Assembly (NCBI RefSeq): GCF_001305575.3
Contig: NZ_CP012373.2
Span: 2,552,261 to 2,616,260 of the forward strand
Direction of reading: 5' to 3'
DNA from: Beggiatoa leptomitoformis
GTDB lineage: Bacteria; Pseudomonadota; Gammaproteobacteria; Beggiatoales; Beggiatoaceae
Length of the DNA: 64,000 bases
Shown: positions 44,874 to 54,276 of the stretch, in pieces
How the letters are laid out: every line of letters begins with the position of its first letter
Position numbering within the stretch: position 1 is the first letter of the stretch
Notes under the pieces: model-generated
What the model saw: the letters and a program-made list of their open reading frames with translations, nothing else
The model's database searches: none
Told to the model about the DNA's origin: nothing
Translations under genes and position numbers: made by a program

Positions 44874-46116
44874 AGCGTAATGCCTCCGCAGGTTGGGTGC
44901 GGGATGCTCGCCAAGCGGGATAAAGGGTTGCTAGTAGGCTAATCAGTAAGGACATGCCTGTAATTCTATAGACATCAAACCATTGTAGGTCTGAGGGTAA
45001 ATCACTGATGTAGTAAACATCACCGGGGAGGAATTGGACATTAAACGTGTGTTCTATAAAAGGCACGATGGTTTCTACATTAAGCGCAAGACTAATACCG
45101 CCTGCAAGCCCCAGTAATGTGCCAAAAATACCAATTAATGTGCCTTGTACGATAAAAATTGCCATAATTGTCAGTGGCGTTGCACCTAAAGTGCGTAAAA
45201 TTGCAATGTCTGCTTGTTTATCCGTTACAACCATTACGAGTGTTGAGACGATATTGAACGCGGCAACAGCGACAATTAATGCGAGAATCACGAACATAAC
45301 GCGCTTTTCCATTTGAATGGCTTTGAAAAAGTTTGCATGACGGTATGTCCAATCATACGCACTTACCCCAAAAGGTAGTTTTTCACGTAGGTCGTAACTC
45401 ACACTTTTTGCTAAAAATAAATCGTCTAATTTCACATTTAAACCGTGTACTTCGCCATCAGGAATGCGCATTAATTTCGCTGCATCGTCGATGTGCATTA
45501 AAATATACGCACTGTCGTATTCGTGCATTCCCACTTCAAACACGCCAACAAGCGTAAGCCGCTTCATACGGGGTAAAACCCCCACAGGGGTAACGGTGGT
45601 TTCTGGTACAACAAGGGTGATTTTGTCACCAATTTTGGCTTGTAAAGATTTTTGTAATTCTCGCCCAATGACAACGCCAAATTCCCCCGCTTTTAACGCG
45701 CTTAAACTGCCTTCTTGCATTTTGTCAGTGACTTGGGAAATTTCAGGTTCAATGCTAGGGTCTATCCCCTGAAAATACGTGCCATAAACGGCGCGATTGT
45801 AGGTAATCATCCCTTGTCCTTGAATAAAGGGGGCTACACCTGTGATATGCGGGTAGGTTTTAAGTTTGTCGCGCCATTCGCGCCATTCGTTCCAGCCTGT
45901 ATCAAAAGTGGTAACCACAACGTGTGCCGCCATGCCAAGCATTCGCTCGCGGAGTTCTTTTTCAAACCCGTTCATCACAGATAAAACGGTAATCAATGCG
46001 GTAACGCCAAGGGCAATACCTAACATGGAAGTGAGTGAGATAAAAGAAATAAAGTGGTTACGACGTTTAGCACGGGTGTAACGAAAGCCGATAAAAAGGG
46101 GAAGTGGTTTGAACAT
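44866..46116 (-). CDS. lolC: Lipoprotein-releasing ABC transporter permease LolC/LolE
   Basis: 416 residues: one N-terminal TM ([20 protein letters not shown]), a large periplasmic domain, and three C-terminal TM segments of the FtsX/MacB type ending [15 protein letters not shown]-terminal [20 protein letters not shown] is typical. Only one permease gene is beside lolD, so this may be a LolF-type homodimer or the partner lies elsewhere. I use lolC for the family. It is the first gene of the pair. Confidence 0.92.
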   Translation of the reverse strand: MFKPLPLFIGFRYTRAKRRNHFISFISLTSMLGIALGVTALITVLSVMNGFEKELRERMLGMAAHVVVTTFDTGWNEWREWRDKLKTYPHITGVAPFIQGQGMITYNRAVYGTYFQGIDPSIEPEISQVTDKMQEGSLSALKAGEFGVVIGRELQKSLQAKIGDKITLVVPETTVTPVGVLPRMKRLTLVGVFEVGMHEYDSAYILMHIDDAAKLMRIPDGEVHGLNVKLDDLFLAKSVSYDLREKLPFGVSAYDWTYRHANFFKAIQMEKRVMFVILALIVAVAAFNIVSTLVMVVTDKQADIAILRTLGATPLTIMAIFIVQGTLIGIFGTLLGLAGGISLALNVETIVPFIEHTFNVQFLPGDVYYISDLPSDLQWFDVYRITGMSLLISLLATLYPAWRASRTQPAEALRYE

Positions 46117-46266
46117 GAAAAGGTGTCAACCTACTGTCAGCAATGGGAAGAAATCAGGAAATGAGGAAACGGCTTATTATAGCTGATATTTTTGTATAAG
46201 AATGTTGCGTTTTTGTTAGTATTCTAATGAATATTTTATTATTCAATTTATTAAGGAAAGCATGTT

Positions 46267-46809
46267 ATGCCTATACGTTCCTTTGAAAATGAAAGCCCTC
46301 AGATTGCATCTACTGCGTATATTGACCCTTTAGCCGTGGTGATTGGACGAGTTACTGTTGGGGAATATGCATCATTATTTCCGATGGTGGTCGCACGGGG
46401 GGATGTGCAAGCAATTAGGATAGGTGCAAGCAGTAATGTGCAAGATGGCACAATTTTACATGTAACCCATGATGGACGTTATTCCGTGGGTGGTCGTGCG
46501 TTGACAATTGGGGAGTCGGTAACTGTTGGACATCAAGTGATACTTCATGCTTGTACAATTGGCGATTTTAGTTTGATTGGTATGGGGTCTATTGTGATGG
46601 ATGATGCGATTTTAGAGCCTTATACCTTGTTAGGTGCTGGTAGTTTAGTGCCACCGAATAAGGTGCTAACGGGTAAATATTTATGGCATGGTCGCCCTGT
46701 GCAGAAAATTCGTCCGTTGAGTGATGAGGAATTAGAGTATTTAGCGTATTCAGCTCAACAATATGTTGCTTTAGCACAACGTCATGCACGTAGCTTGATA
46801 ATATCGTGA
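46267..46809 (+). CDS. Gamma-class carbonic anhydrase-like hexapeptide protein (YrdA/PaaY-like)
   Basis: 180 residues of left-handed beta-helix hexapeptide repeats (ARGDVQAIRIGASSNVQDGTI; VGGRALTIGESVTVGHQVI; GSIVMDDAIL). The zinc-site histidines are visible in ILHVTHDG and GHQVILHAC. The family includes gamma-carbonic anhydrases and inactive relatives, so activity cannot be decided here. AAGGAAAG precedes the ATG. Monocistronic. Confidence 0.88.
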   Translation: MPIRSFENESPQIASTAYIDPLAVVIGRVTVGEYASLFPMVVARGDVQAIRIGASSNVQDGTILHVTHDGRYSVGGRALTIGESVTVGHQVILHACTIGDFSLIGMGSIVMDDAILEPYTLLGAGSLVPPNKVLTGKYLWHGRPVQKIRPLSDEELEYLAYSAQQYVALAQRHARSLIIS

Positions 46810-46916
46810 GGATAAAAACAGCTTAATTATCAATTATAAAGTCTTATGCTTGCTTGATAAATAGCTCATTTATCCCTATCGTATGCAACAACATTTTACT
46901 TTATAGGATATAACGC

Positions 46917-47549
46917 ATGAAAAAGTTACTAGCCTTTGCAAGTTTATTTTTTTCTTTAGCTTTCGCACCTCAAGCCGTTGTCTGGGCGGATGCAACCAGT
47001 GATGCACAAACCCTTGTCCAACAAACCACTGAAAAAATGCTCACCGCGTTAAAAGCGAATAAAGACACGTTAAAGTCTAATCCTGCGGCGGTTTATCCCT
47101 TGGTGAATGAAATTGTTTTACCCATTTTTGACTTTGAGAGAATGTCTCGATTGGTATTGGGTAAAAACTGGCAGAATATGAGTGAAGCGCAACAAAAACG
47201 CTTTACGAGCGAGTTTCGCGCTTTACTAGTGCGTACTTATTCTGCGGCTTTAATAGAAGCAGCAGCTACTTCTGTCGATGTTAATTATTTACCTGTGCGT
47301 GCAGAAGATGAAGCAAAACGATTAACCATTCGTACAAAGGTTAATTATGGCGGTAAAGCACCTGTTTCTTTAGATTATGACATGTTCATTTATAACAACG
47401 AGTGGAAAGTCTATAACGTTAGTGCTGAAGGGGTTAGTTTGGTAACGAATTATCGTTCTGAATTTGAGACAGATATTAATACCATTGGCATTGATAAGTT
47501 GATTGATAAGATTGCAAGTCGCAATCAAGAAAATAAACCCAATTCCTAA
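46917..47549 (+). CDS. mlaC: Phospholipid-binding protein MlaC
   Basis: 210 residues with a signal peptide (LLAFASLFFSLAFAPQAVVWA). The mature part matches MlaC/Ttg2D: LVQQTTEKMLTALKANKD, IVLPIFDFERMSRLVLGKNW, QQKRFTSEFRALLVRTYSAAL and the ligand-pocket strand LDYDMFIYNNEWKVYNVSAEGVSLV. It shuttles phospholipids across the periplasm between the MlaA-porin complex and the MlaFEDB transporter. mlaFED is not adjacent; mlaB follows 102 bp later. Confidence 0.93.
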   Translation: MKKLLAFASLFFSLAFAPQAVVWADATSDAQTLVQQTTEKMLTALKANKDTLKSNPAAVYPLVNEIVLPIFDFERMSRLVLGKNWQNMSEAQQKRFTSEFRALLVRTYSAALIEAAATSVDVNYLPVRAEDEAKRLTIRTKVNYGGKAPVSLDYDMFIYNNEWKVYNVSAEGVSLVTNYRSEFETDINTIGIDKLIDKIASRNQENKPNS

Positions 47550-47574
47550 GTTATTTAAGACACAATTATTAGAT

Positions 47575-47622
47575 TAACGGCTTTAGTTGCTCCTCTATGG
47601 AGATATCCGACTAAAGCCGTTA
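47575..47622. terminator. Large hairpin between mlaC and mlaB
   Basis: TAACGGCTTTAGT (47575-47587) pairs with ACTAAAGCCGTTA (47610-47622), a perfect 13-bp stem, with an inner CTCC/GGAG stem in the loop. CTTATTTT follows on the plus strand. It could partially terminate after mlaC or set mRNA processing between mlaC and mlaB. Confidence 0.6.
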
Positions 47623-47651
47623 CTTATTTTCCCCTATCGCAGACATCTATC

Positions 47652-47951
47652 ATGAGTCAATTATTGATTGAAAACCCTACCTTATGGCGGTTTACAGGCG
47701 AGCTGACTTTTAACACAGTTCCCGCTTTATTAACAGACTGTATTGCACAAGCTAAACAAAGCCAATTCCCACAGACTATTGAATTAGAAAAAATTACGTA
47801 TGCGGACAGTGCAGGCTTGGCTTTATTAATTGAATTACGCAAACTAACCCCGCACCAACCCGTCGAATTTCGTCATCTACCCACCCAATTGCTCAGTCTT
47901 GCCCAAGTTAGCAACGTGCAAGATTTTTTGACATCCGTTAACCCAATATGA
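47652..47951 (+). CDS. mlaB: STAS-domain protein MlaB
   Basis: 99 residues, a single STAS domain: LWRFTGELTFNTVPALL, then IELEKITYADSAGLALLIEL with the conserved DSAG segment, then PVEFRHLPTQLLSLAQV. MlaB binds the MlaF ATPase and stabilises it. Position after mlaC and before a YadG-like ATPase is the common gammaproteobacterial order. It ends 22 bp before the ABC gene. Confidence 0.88.
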   Translation: MSQLLIENPTLWRFTGELTFNTVPALLTDCIAQAKQSQFPQTIELEKITYADSAGLALLIELRKLTPHQPVEFRHLPTQLLSLAQVSNVQDFLTSVNPI

Positions 47952-47973
47952 GCGCATTTAACGAGGTTTTATC

Positions 47974-48900
47974 ATGACAGCGGCTGTGCATATTTCACAG
48001 GTGCGTAAAAAGTATCGTCAAATAACTGCCTTAAACAATGTTGAATTTGACATTCCACAAGGTAGTTTTTTTGGTTTATTAGGTCCAAATGGGGCGGGTA
48101 AATCCACATTGATTAATATCATTGGTGGATTGGTTCAGGCAACGAGTGGCACAGTTGCCATTTTGGGACACGATGTACGTCAAGAATGGCGTAAAGCGCG
48201 CCAAATCATTGGCGTTGTTCCACAAGAATTAGTCTATGACCCTTTTTTTTCCATCATAGAAATGTTGCGCTTACAATCGGGCTATTTTGGTTATGGCAAA
48301 GAGAATTATGCGTGGATTGATGAACTACTGGATATTTTGAGTTTAACGGATAAAGCAGATACCAACTTACAATATCTTTCAGGGGGTATGAAGCGGCGCG
48401 TACTCATTGCGCAAGCCCTAGTACATAAACCGCCCGTCGTCATATTGGATGAACCTACGGCAGGGGTTGACGTAGAATTGCGTCAAATGTTGTGGGCGTT
48501 TACAAAACTATTGCATCAAAAAGGACATACGATTGTTTTAACCACGCATTATTTAGAAGAAGCAGAAGCCTTGTGTGAACGCATCGCCATTCTGAATCAA
48601 GGACAATTGATAGCCCTAGATGATACGCAAGTTTTACTATCACGCCATCCTTACAAACAAATAGCACTCACGCTTACAACGCCACTTATTTCTATTAATA
48701 ATTTGCCACAGACCTTACATGACAAGGTTTTATCCCTAGAGGGAACAGAACTGGTTATACAATTACATCGCGAACATGACCGTGTCAGCGATGTATTAGA
48801 TACGATTCGTTTAGCAGGTATTCATTTTGCCGACCTAAAAACCACAGAACCCAGTTTAGAAGATGTTTTTTTGGGCTTGACGGGGAGACATCTAGTATGA
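47974..48900 (+). CDS. yadG: ABC transporter ATPase (YadG-like)
   Basis: 308 residues. Walker A GPNGAGKSTL, Q-loop GVVPQE, signature YLSGGMKRRVLIAQAL, Walker B PVVILDEPTAGVD, and H-loop TTHYLEEAE. Families with this layout drive ABC-2 type export. The last ~80 residues (SLEGTELVIQLHREHDRV, SLEDVFLGLTG) are the usual C-terminal extension. It overlaps the permease gene by 4 bp. YadGH's substrate is unknown. Confidence 0.92.
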   Translation: MTAAVHISQVRKKYRQITALNNVEFDIPQGSFFGLLGPNGAGKSTLINIIGGLVQATSGTVAILGHDVRQEWRKARQIIGVVPQELVYDPFFSIIEMLRLQSGYFGYGKENYAWIDELLDILSLTDKADTNLQYLSGGMKRRVLIAQALVHKPPVVILDEPTAGVDVELRQMLWAFTKLLHQKGHTIVLTTHYLEEAEALCERIAILNQGQLIALDDTQVLLSRHPYKQIALTLTTPLISINNLPQTLHDKVLSLEGTELVIQLHREHDRVSDVLDTIRLAGIHFADLKTTEPSLEDVFLGLTGRHLV

Positions 48901-49655
48901 ATTGGCGCGGACTTTATACCCTGTTTGCCAAAGAAGTCTGGCGATTTCTCAAAGTCACCATGCAAACTATTCTAACGCCTGTTGTAACGAATCTACTCTA
49001 TTTATTGGTTTTTTCTTCAGTTTTAGAATCGCATGTACAAGTACATGGCTTAAGCTATACCGCTTTTCTCGTGCCGGGATTAATGATGATGTCATTGATT
49101 CAAAATGCGTTTTCTAATAGTTCATCCAGTCTATTTCAAGCAAAAATGAATGGTAACGTTGTTTTTATGTTGCTTGCGCCCTTGTCAGCTTGGGAAATTT
49201 ATTTAGCGTTTGTTGGCGCGGCGATAGTTCGGGGGCTATTTGTTGGCATTGGCGTATGGATTGCCGCTTTGTGGTTTGTCGTGTTACCTGTTCATAACTT
49301 AGCGACATTACTGAGTTTTGCGATTTTGGGAAGCGGTGTATTAGGGGCTTTAGGATTAATTGCGGCATTATGGGCAGAAAAATGGGACCATGTTTCTGCA
49401 TTTCAAAACTTCGTGATTTTACCACTGTCTTTTCTTAGTGGAGTCTTTTATTCCGTTAATGACTTACCTTCGTTATGGCAAACCATTTCCCATTACAACC
49501 CATTTTTTTACATGATTGATGGTTTTCGCTATGGGTTTTTTGGGGTTGCTGATGCGTCTGTTAGTATTAGCTTAATTATCGTTAGCTTATTTTTTATCAG
49601 CGTGAGCGGGTTTTGTATTTGGTTACTACACATCGGCTATAAATTGCGGAGTTGA
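48897..49655 (+). CDS. yadH: ABC-2 type permease (YadH-like)
   Basis: 252 residues with six membrane segments. GLYTLFAKEVWRFLKVTMQT opens the protein, AFLVPGLMMMSLIQNAF covers TM2, and PLSFLSGVFYSVNDLP is the ABC-2 signature before the last helices. It couples to the upstream YadG ATPase (ATGA overlap). With mlaC-mlaB it makes a compact envelope-lipid cluster as in other gammaproteobacteria. Confidence 0.92.
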   Translation: MNWRGLYTLFAKEVWRFLKVTMQTILTPVVTNLLYLLVFSSVLESHVQVHGLSYTAFLVPGLMMMSLIQNAFSNSSSSLFQAKMNGNVVFMLLAPLSAWEIYLAFVGAAIVRGLFVGIGVWIAALWFVVLPVHNLATLLSFAILGSGVLGALGLIAALWAEKWDHVSAFQNFVILPLSFLSGVFYSVNDLPSLWQTISHYNPFFYMIDGFRYGFFGVADASVSISLIIVSLFFISVSGFCIWLLHIGYKLRS

Positions 49656-49697
49656 CGCATCGGATGTACCGCTAACACAGCCTGTTCTGGTTTGATA

Positions 49698-49730
49698 AAA
49701 ACCTGCTAGATTTTAAAAATCTAGCAGGTC
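49698..49730 (-). terminator. Terminator of the yajC-secD-secF operon
   Basis: ACCTGCTAGATTT and AAATCTAGCAGGT form a 13-bp stem centred at 49715. On the minus strand the stem is followed by TTTTATC. It lies between convergent yadH and secF, so it could also catch yadH transcripts, but the plus-strand T-run is weak. Confidence 0.75.
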
Positions 49731-49786
49731 TAATAGGGCGTAAAATGGAGATAAATATTATAAACGCTTATTTCTATGACCAAAAA

Positions 49787-50731
49787 CTAAGGCAGTTTAT
49801 CCAGTTCTTCACCTTCTTTTTTCACGGGCATTAAATCGGCTTTACTAATCCCTAATAGCAAGGTAATCGCGCTAGCAATATAAATAGAGGAGTAAGTTCC
49901 AATCATAATGCCAATAATTAATGCCAACGCGAAGTTGTGAATCAAGCTACCGCCAAAGAAGAATAAAATCACGACCACAATTAAGGTGGTTGTAGATGTC
50001 ATGATTGTGCGGCTTAAAGTTTGATTAACAGAGATATTCATTACTTCTTCGGAAGAAACTTTACGCAGTTTAATAAAATTATCCCGAATACGGTCAAAAA
50101 CCACGATAGTATCGTTAATAGAATAACCCACAACAGCGAGGACAGCGGCTAATACCGTTAAATCAAACTCTAATTGGAATAGTGCAAAAATACCAAAAAT
50201 CAAAACAGGGTCATGTAACAACGACAACACCGCACCAACAGCAAATCGCCATTCAAAGCGTAAAGCAACATAGACCAACATGCACAACATTGTAATTAAA
50301 ATAGAGAGTAACCCCGCTTCTATCAGTTCCCCCCCTACTTGTGGTCCGACAAACTCCACGCGGCGAATTTCAACGCTAGCATTGTCTTTTTTCAGTAAAT
50401 TCAAAACGGTTTCACTGAGATTTTTATTATCTAAGTCTGAATGAACACCTAAACGAATTAAAACATCGCGTGTTGTACCAAAATACTGGACGACCGCATC
50501 AGGAAAACCATTATTATGCAGGTTATCCCGTGCCGTGGATAATTCCATGGATTCTTGATAGCCAACTTCTATCAGTGTTCCACCTGTAAAATCCAATCCC
50601 AAGTTAAGCCCACGAATAGCAATGGTTAGCAATGACCCAACAATAATAACGATAGAGACAGCCAACGCAATGCGGCGTTTTTTCTCACTCAAAAAGTCAT
50701 AGTTATAATCAAATCTATTTATCAAACGCAT
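49787..50731 (-). CDS. secF: Protein translocase subunit SecF
   Basis: 314 residues with six TM segments. GLNLGLDFTGGTLIEV follows TM1. VVGYSINDTIVVFDRIRDN is the conserved TM4-5 signature with the Asp/Arg pair, then SRTIMTSTTTLIVVVILF. With SecD and YajC it uses proton motive force to aid late steps of Sec-dependent export. It lies 22 bp downstream of secD. Confidence 0.97.
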   Translation of the reverse strand: MRLINRFDYNYDFLSEKKRRIALAVSIVIIVGSLLTIAIRGLNLGLDFTGGTLIEVGYQESMELSTARDNLHNNGFPDAVVQYFGTTRDVLIRLGVHSDLDNKNLSETVLNLLKKDNASVEIRRVEFVGPQVGGELIEAGLLSILITMLCMLVYVALRFEWRFAVGAVLSLLHDPVLIFGIFALFQLEFDLTVLAAVLAVVGYSINDTIVVFDRIRDNFIKLRKVSSEEVMNISVNQTLSRTIMTSTTTLIVVVILFFFGGSLIHNFALALIIGIMIGTYSSIYIASAITLLLGISKADLMPVKKEGEELDKLP

Positions 50732-50753
50732 TTTAAGTCAGTCCTTTGCGTGT

Positions 50754-52619
50754 TTACACAGGCAATGTGGTCAATTTTTTGCCGCCATAGAAATAGTTAA
50801 TCACTGCGCGACTTATCATGATGGCTGTAAACATGGAAGTCAGAATGCCTAAACACAGCACAACGGCAAATCCTTTAATCGGACCTGTTCCAAAACTAAA
50901 GAGTACGATGCCTGCAATTAATGTCGTGATGTTCGAGTCGGCAATTGTCGCAAAGGCTTTATCAAAACCTGCATGAATACTGGCTTGTGGTGAGTTTCCA
51001 TTGTGCAGTTCTTCACGAATTCTTTCGTAAATTAAGACGTTTGCATCAACAGCCATCCCTAATGTCAACACAATACCCGCCAATCCCGGTAAGGTTAACG
51101 TTGCTTGAATCATCGAAAGTAATGCAATCAGTAACACCACGTTCATTAACAACGCAACATTAGCGACAATACCAAAGATGTGATAACGCACAGCCATAAA
51201 TATCAACACACCAATAAAGGCAATCGTAATGGATAAAAAGCCTTGTGTAATATTTTCTTGTCCTAAACTAGGCCCTACGGTGCGTTCTTCAACAATTTCC
51301 ATAGGGGCTTTTAATGCACCTGCACGGAGAAGTAAAGCAAGATTATGTGCTTCGCCAGAACCTAAGCCTGTAATTTGAAAACTTTTCCCAAAGGCTTCTT
51401 GAATCGTTGCAACGTTAATCACTTCTTCTACTTTACGGCGGGTTTTAATCTCTTGCCCATCCGCTCCTTTAGTAGATTCCGTTTTATATTCAATAAATAC
51501 CACCGCCATGGGTTTGCCCACGTTTTCACGAGTGGTTTCAAACATCCGATCTGCACCCTTGCTGTTGAGTTTAACGCTGGCTGCAGGGCTACCACTGCGT
51601 TGGTCAATAGTTGCTGCCGCGCCACTGATTTGGTCACCTGTAACAATCACATTACGTTTTAAAAGAATAGGTGAACCATCACGACGGTCGTATAAACGGG
51701 CATTGAGTGGGATTTTATTCGAGCGTTGCGCTTCTGCCCATTCACTGGGTGTTCCCTCAACTAAACGGAATTCTAATGTTGCGGTTGCCCCTAAGATTTC
51801 TTTAGCGCGCGCCGTATCTTGTACTCCCGGTAGTTGCACAACAATGCGTTCTGTTCCTTGTTGTTGAATAACGGGTTCTGCAACGCCTAATTCATTAATC
51901 CGATTACGTAATGTGGTGATATTTTGCTCAACAGCAGAACCTTGACGGGTTTTGATGGCTTTTTCGTTGAAATTCATGCGTAAGCCAAAACTATCCACAG
52001 TATCTTTTTCTGTAATAATTAAATCGGTAAAGTCTTTTTGAATGAGCTGGCGTGCTTTATCGCGGGTATCGGTATCAGGAAAAACAACTTCAATACCACC
52101 CGTTGCAATCCGACTAAGGCTTTGATAGCGCAGTTTTTCACCACGAAAGAGTGTCCGCATATCATTGGTAGCAATTTCTTCATCTTGCTGAATAGCCGCT
52201 TTCATATCCACTTGCATTAAAAAATGCACACCACCGCGTAAATCTAAGCCTAAATACATAGGTTTTGCGCCTAATGCAGATAACCAAGCAGGGGTTGCAG
52301 GTGCAAGATTTTGGGCGACAATATAGCCTTTCATGGTGTCAGTTAAGACGGAGTAGGCTTTTAATTGGGTGTCAGTGTTCGCAAAACGAATTAACAGCCG
52401 TTCAGGTGTCAACTCGACACCAAAATAACTGAGGTTTGCGCCTTTTAAGGCGGTCTCAGCATTTTGTTTGATAGTATCGTCTAAGGTAACGTTACGGGCG
52501 TAAGGTGGGGAAATTTGAATGGCAGGGTCTTCGCCGAATAAATTCGGTAAAGCGAACAAACTCCCAATAAAAATAACTACGCCAATTAGGATATATTTCC
52601 AAAGTGGGTATTGGTTCAT
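50754..52619 (-). CDS. secD: Protein translocase subunit SecD
   Basis: 621 residues, usual length. One N-terminal TM (YILIGVVIFIGSLFALP), a large periplasmic P1 domain starting LGLDLRGGVHFLMQVD and containing TLRNRINELGVAEPVIQQ, then five C-terminal TMs with GMAVDANVLIYERIREE. Together with SecF it completes the RND-like fold. It is the middle gene of yajC-secD-secF, 32 bp after yajC. Confidence 0.97.
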   Translation of the reverse strand: MNQYPLWKYILIGVVIFIGSLFALPNLFGEDPAIQISPPYARNVTLDDTIKQNAETALKGANLSYFGVELTPERLLIRFANTDTQLKAYSVLTDTMKGYIVAQNLAPATPAWLSALGAKPMYLGLDLRGGVHFLMQVDMKAAIQQDEEIATNDMRTLFRGEKLRYQSLSRIATGGIEVVFPDTDTRDKARQLIQKDFTDLIITEKDTVDSFGLRMNFNEKAIKTRQGSAVEQNITTLRNRINELGVAEPVIQQQGTERIVVQLPGVQDTARAKEILGATATLEFRLVEGTPSEWAEAQRSNKIPLNARLYDRRDGSPILLKRNVIVTGDQISGAAATIDQRSGSPAASVKLNSKGADRMFETTRENVGKPMAVVFIEYKTESTKGADGQEIKTRRKVEEVINVATIQEAFGKSFQITGLGSGEAHNLALLLRAGALKAPMEIVEERTVGPSLGQENITQGFLSITIAFIGVLIFMAVRYHIFGIVANVALLMNVVLLIALLSMIQATLTLPGLAGIVLTLGMAVDANVLIYERIREELHNGNSPQASIHAGFDKAFATIADSNITTLIAGIVLFSFGTGPIKGFAVVLCLGILTSMFTAIMISRAVINYFYGGKKLTTLPV

Positions 52620-52651
52620 GCAGATTCTTTAATCAGTGAGTTATGGGAAAG

Positions 52652-52981
52652 TTATAAGGTTTTAATCGTGCCTTTAGGCATGACCGCCGCAACGGATTGA
52701 CGTTGTATCTTGACTTCAAGATTAGGGGCAATTTCGACGGCGATGAAGTTATCTCCCAAATTGGTGACTTTGCCTAATAAGCCGCCTTGTGTCACGATTT
52801 CATCGCCTTTTGCTAAAGAATCTACCATTGTTTTATGTTCTTTAACACGTTTTGTTTGTGGACGAATTAATAAGAAGTAAAACACCACAAATAAAATAAC
52901 TAACGGAATTAGGCTTGCAAAACCACTCCCTGCAGGAGTTGCCGCACCTTCAGCCCAAGCGTTTTGAATTAAGAAATCCAT
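52652..52981 (-). CDS. yajC: Preprotein translocase accessory subunit YajC
   Basis: 109 residues: a short N-terminal segment, one TM (LIPLVILFVVFYFLLI), the charged RPQTKRVKEHKTMVDSL turn and a beta domain with GDEIVTQGGLLGKV. The family role is assisting SecDF. It starts the operon; no tgt or queA is upstream in this window. The initiation context (GAGGTAATACA before ATG) is good. Confidence 0.95.
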   Translation of the reverse strand: MDFLIQNAWAEGAATPAGSGFASLIPLVILFVVFYFLLIRPQTKRVKEHKTMVDSLAKGDEIVTQGGLLGKVTNLGDNFIAVEIAPNLEVKIQRQSVAAVMPKGTIKTL

Positions 52982-53096
52982 TGTATTACCTCATGGCAAA
53001 ATAACTTAAATCATATAGTATGCCATAATCATGGTTATTTCGGATCAGAAATCATTGTGTATCAGTCATTCTCAGACATTTACACTTGATGAGGGG

Positions 53097-53127
53097 AGCT
53101 AGCCGAGTTTTTGTAAAAATCGGCTAG
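53097..53127. terminator. Hairpin between the SHOCT gene and yajC
   Basis: CTAGCCGA and TCGGCTAG pair around GTTTTTGTAAAAA and are followed by TTTTT on the plus strand. Both flanking genes are on the minus strand, where no T-run follows. It may be a processing or weak termination signal for the SHOCT gene. Confidence 0.45.
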
Positions 53128-53158
53128 TTTTTAGGAAAATTATTAGGTTGGAGATAGC

Positions 53159-54151
53159 TTATAAAGCATCTAAAATCTGTTTGCGTTTTTGTTGATATTC
53201 CGCTTCGGTAATTAAATTTTTTTCACGTAGGGTTTTTAAGGTTTGCAAACGGGTTTCAATTTGGGTTGCGGAGAGATTGCTTGAAGTTGTTACGGGTGTA
53301 ACAGGTGTTTGTTTGAGGGTTTTGACTTCTTGTTGTAGTTGCGAAACGGCTTGTTTTAGTTGATGTGCTTCTGGTTCAACGGAGACTGGTTTTTTTCCGC
53401 TCGGTTGTTGTTTTAGGGTTTGTACTTCTTCTTTCAGTTGGGAAACTTCTTCGGTTAAACGGGCTGTTTCTACACTGACTTTTTGGGTTTCTGTTGCTAA
53501 TTTTTCAGGCATTGCACGGTTTAAGGCTTGTTGCTGAATGTTTTTTATAAAACCATTAACATCAATGGCTACCGTGTGCGAGGCATTAGCCGCAATGTTT
53601 AACCCTGTTTGTGGGACAATTCGCCAAGCATGTGTTGGTGCATGTTGACGACTGCCTGCTAGAAAGGGGTATAGGCGACGGTCTTGGGTATAATCAATTT
53701 CACCGTGGAGTAATCCAAAAATAAGGTGTAATTGACCCTCTTGATAAAACACGCGTCCTGTCGTTACCCGATTTTCATTGGTAATTAAACCCGTGTGCAT
53801 TCCAATAACAGCAAACGTCACATCTTGCATTGGGTTGGCGCGACTTAAACCCGTTGTTATCGCGGGATTGAGAATAGCTAATTCTTTTTCTTCAAAAATG
53901 GGAATCGTGACGTTGTCGCGTTCTACTTTTAAGGACGCGAGAATCTGCCGTAGTTGCTCAGTGGTAAAGTTGACAGGATGTTGATTAGCACTCGCGCCTT
54001 CATTGGTTTCAAGACGGACATATTGTTCATCTTTAAATCGCCAAAGATAAGTATCATCTTGATTAAATAAGGTGAATGCCGTCGCAGTTATGGTGGAAAA
54101 AAGCAGGGAGAATAAGGCTATAGTGGTAATCGAGCGTTTGAAGACTTGCAT
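53159..54151 (-). CDS. Secreted coiled-coil protein with a C-terminal SHOCT domain
   Basis: 330 residues. A hydrophobic signal (TTIALFSLLFSTITATAFT) is followed by a beta-rich domain of ~190 residues, then a coiled coil (TEEVSQLKEEVQTLKQQ; HQLKQAVSQLQQEVKTLKQ) and a terminal SHOCT motif (LKTLREKNLITEAEYQQKRKQIL). SHOCT units mediate oligomerisation or recruitment. The N-terminal domain is not recognised. Monocistronic, upstream of yajC but separated by a hairpin. Confidence 0.72.
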   Translation of the reverse strand: MQVFKRSITTIALFSLLFSTITATAFTLFNQDDTYLWRFKDEQYVRLETNEGASANQHPVNFTTEQLRQILASLKVERDNVTIPIFEEKELAILNPAITTGLSRANPMQDVTFAVIGMHTGLITNENRVTTGRVFYQEGQLHLIFGLLHGEIDYTQDRRLYPFLAGSRQHAPTHAWRIVPQTGLNIAANASHTVAIDVNGFIKNIQQQALNRAMPEKLATETQKVSVETARLTEEVSQLKEEVQTLKQQPSGKKPVSVEPEAHQLKQAVSQLQQEVKTLKQTPVTPVTTSSNLSATQIETRLQTLKTLREKNLITEAEYQQKRKQILDAL

Positions 54152-54276
54152 GGCATGAGGTTCTTTGGTAGGGGAAAAAGTTATTATTTGGGAGTGGCAA
54201 TCTATACGCCTATTATGTATTTCTAAGATTCATAATAAAAAGCGTATAGTGGTTGCCTGCGCTCCCTGCTAACAGT

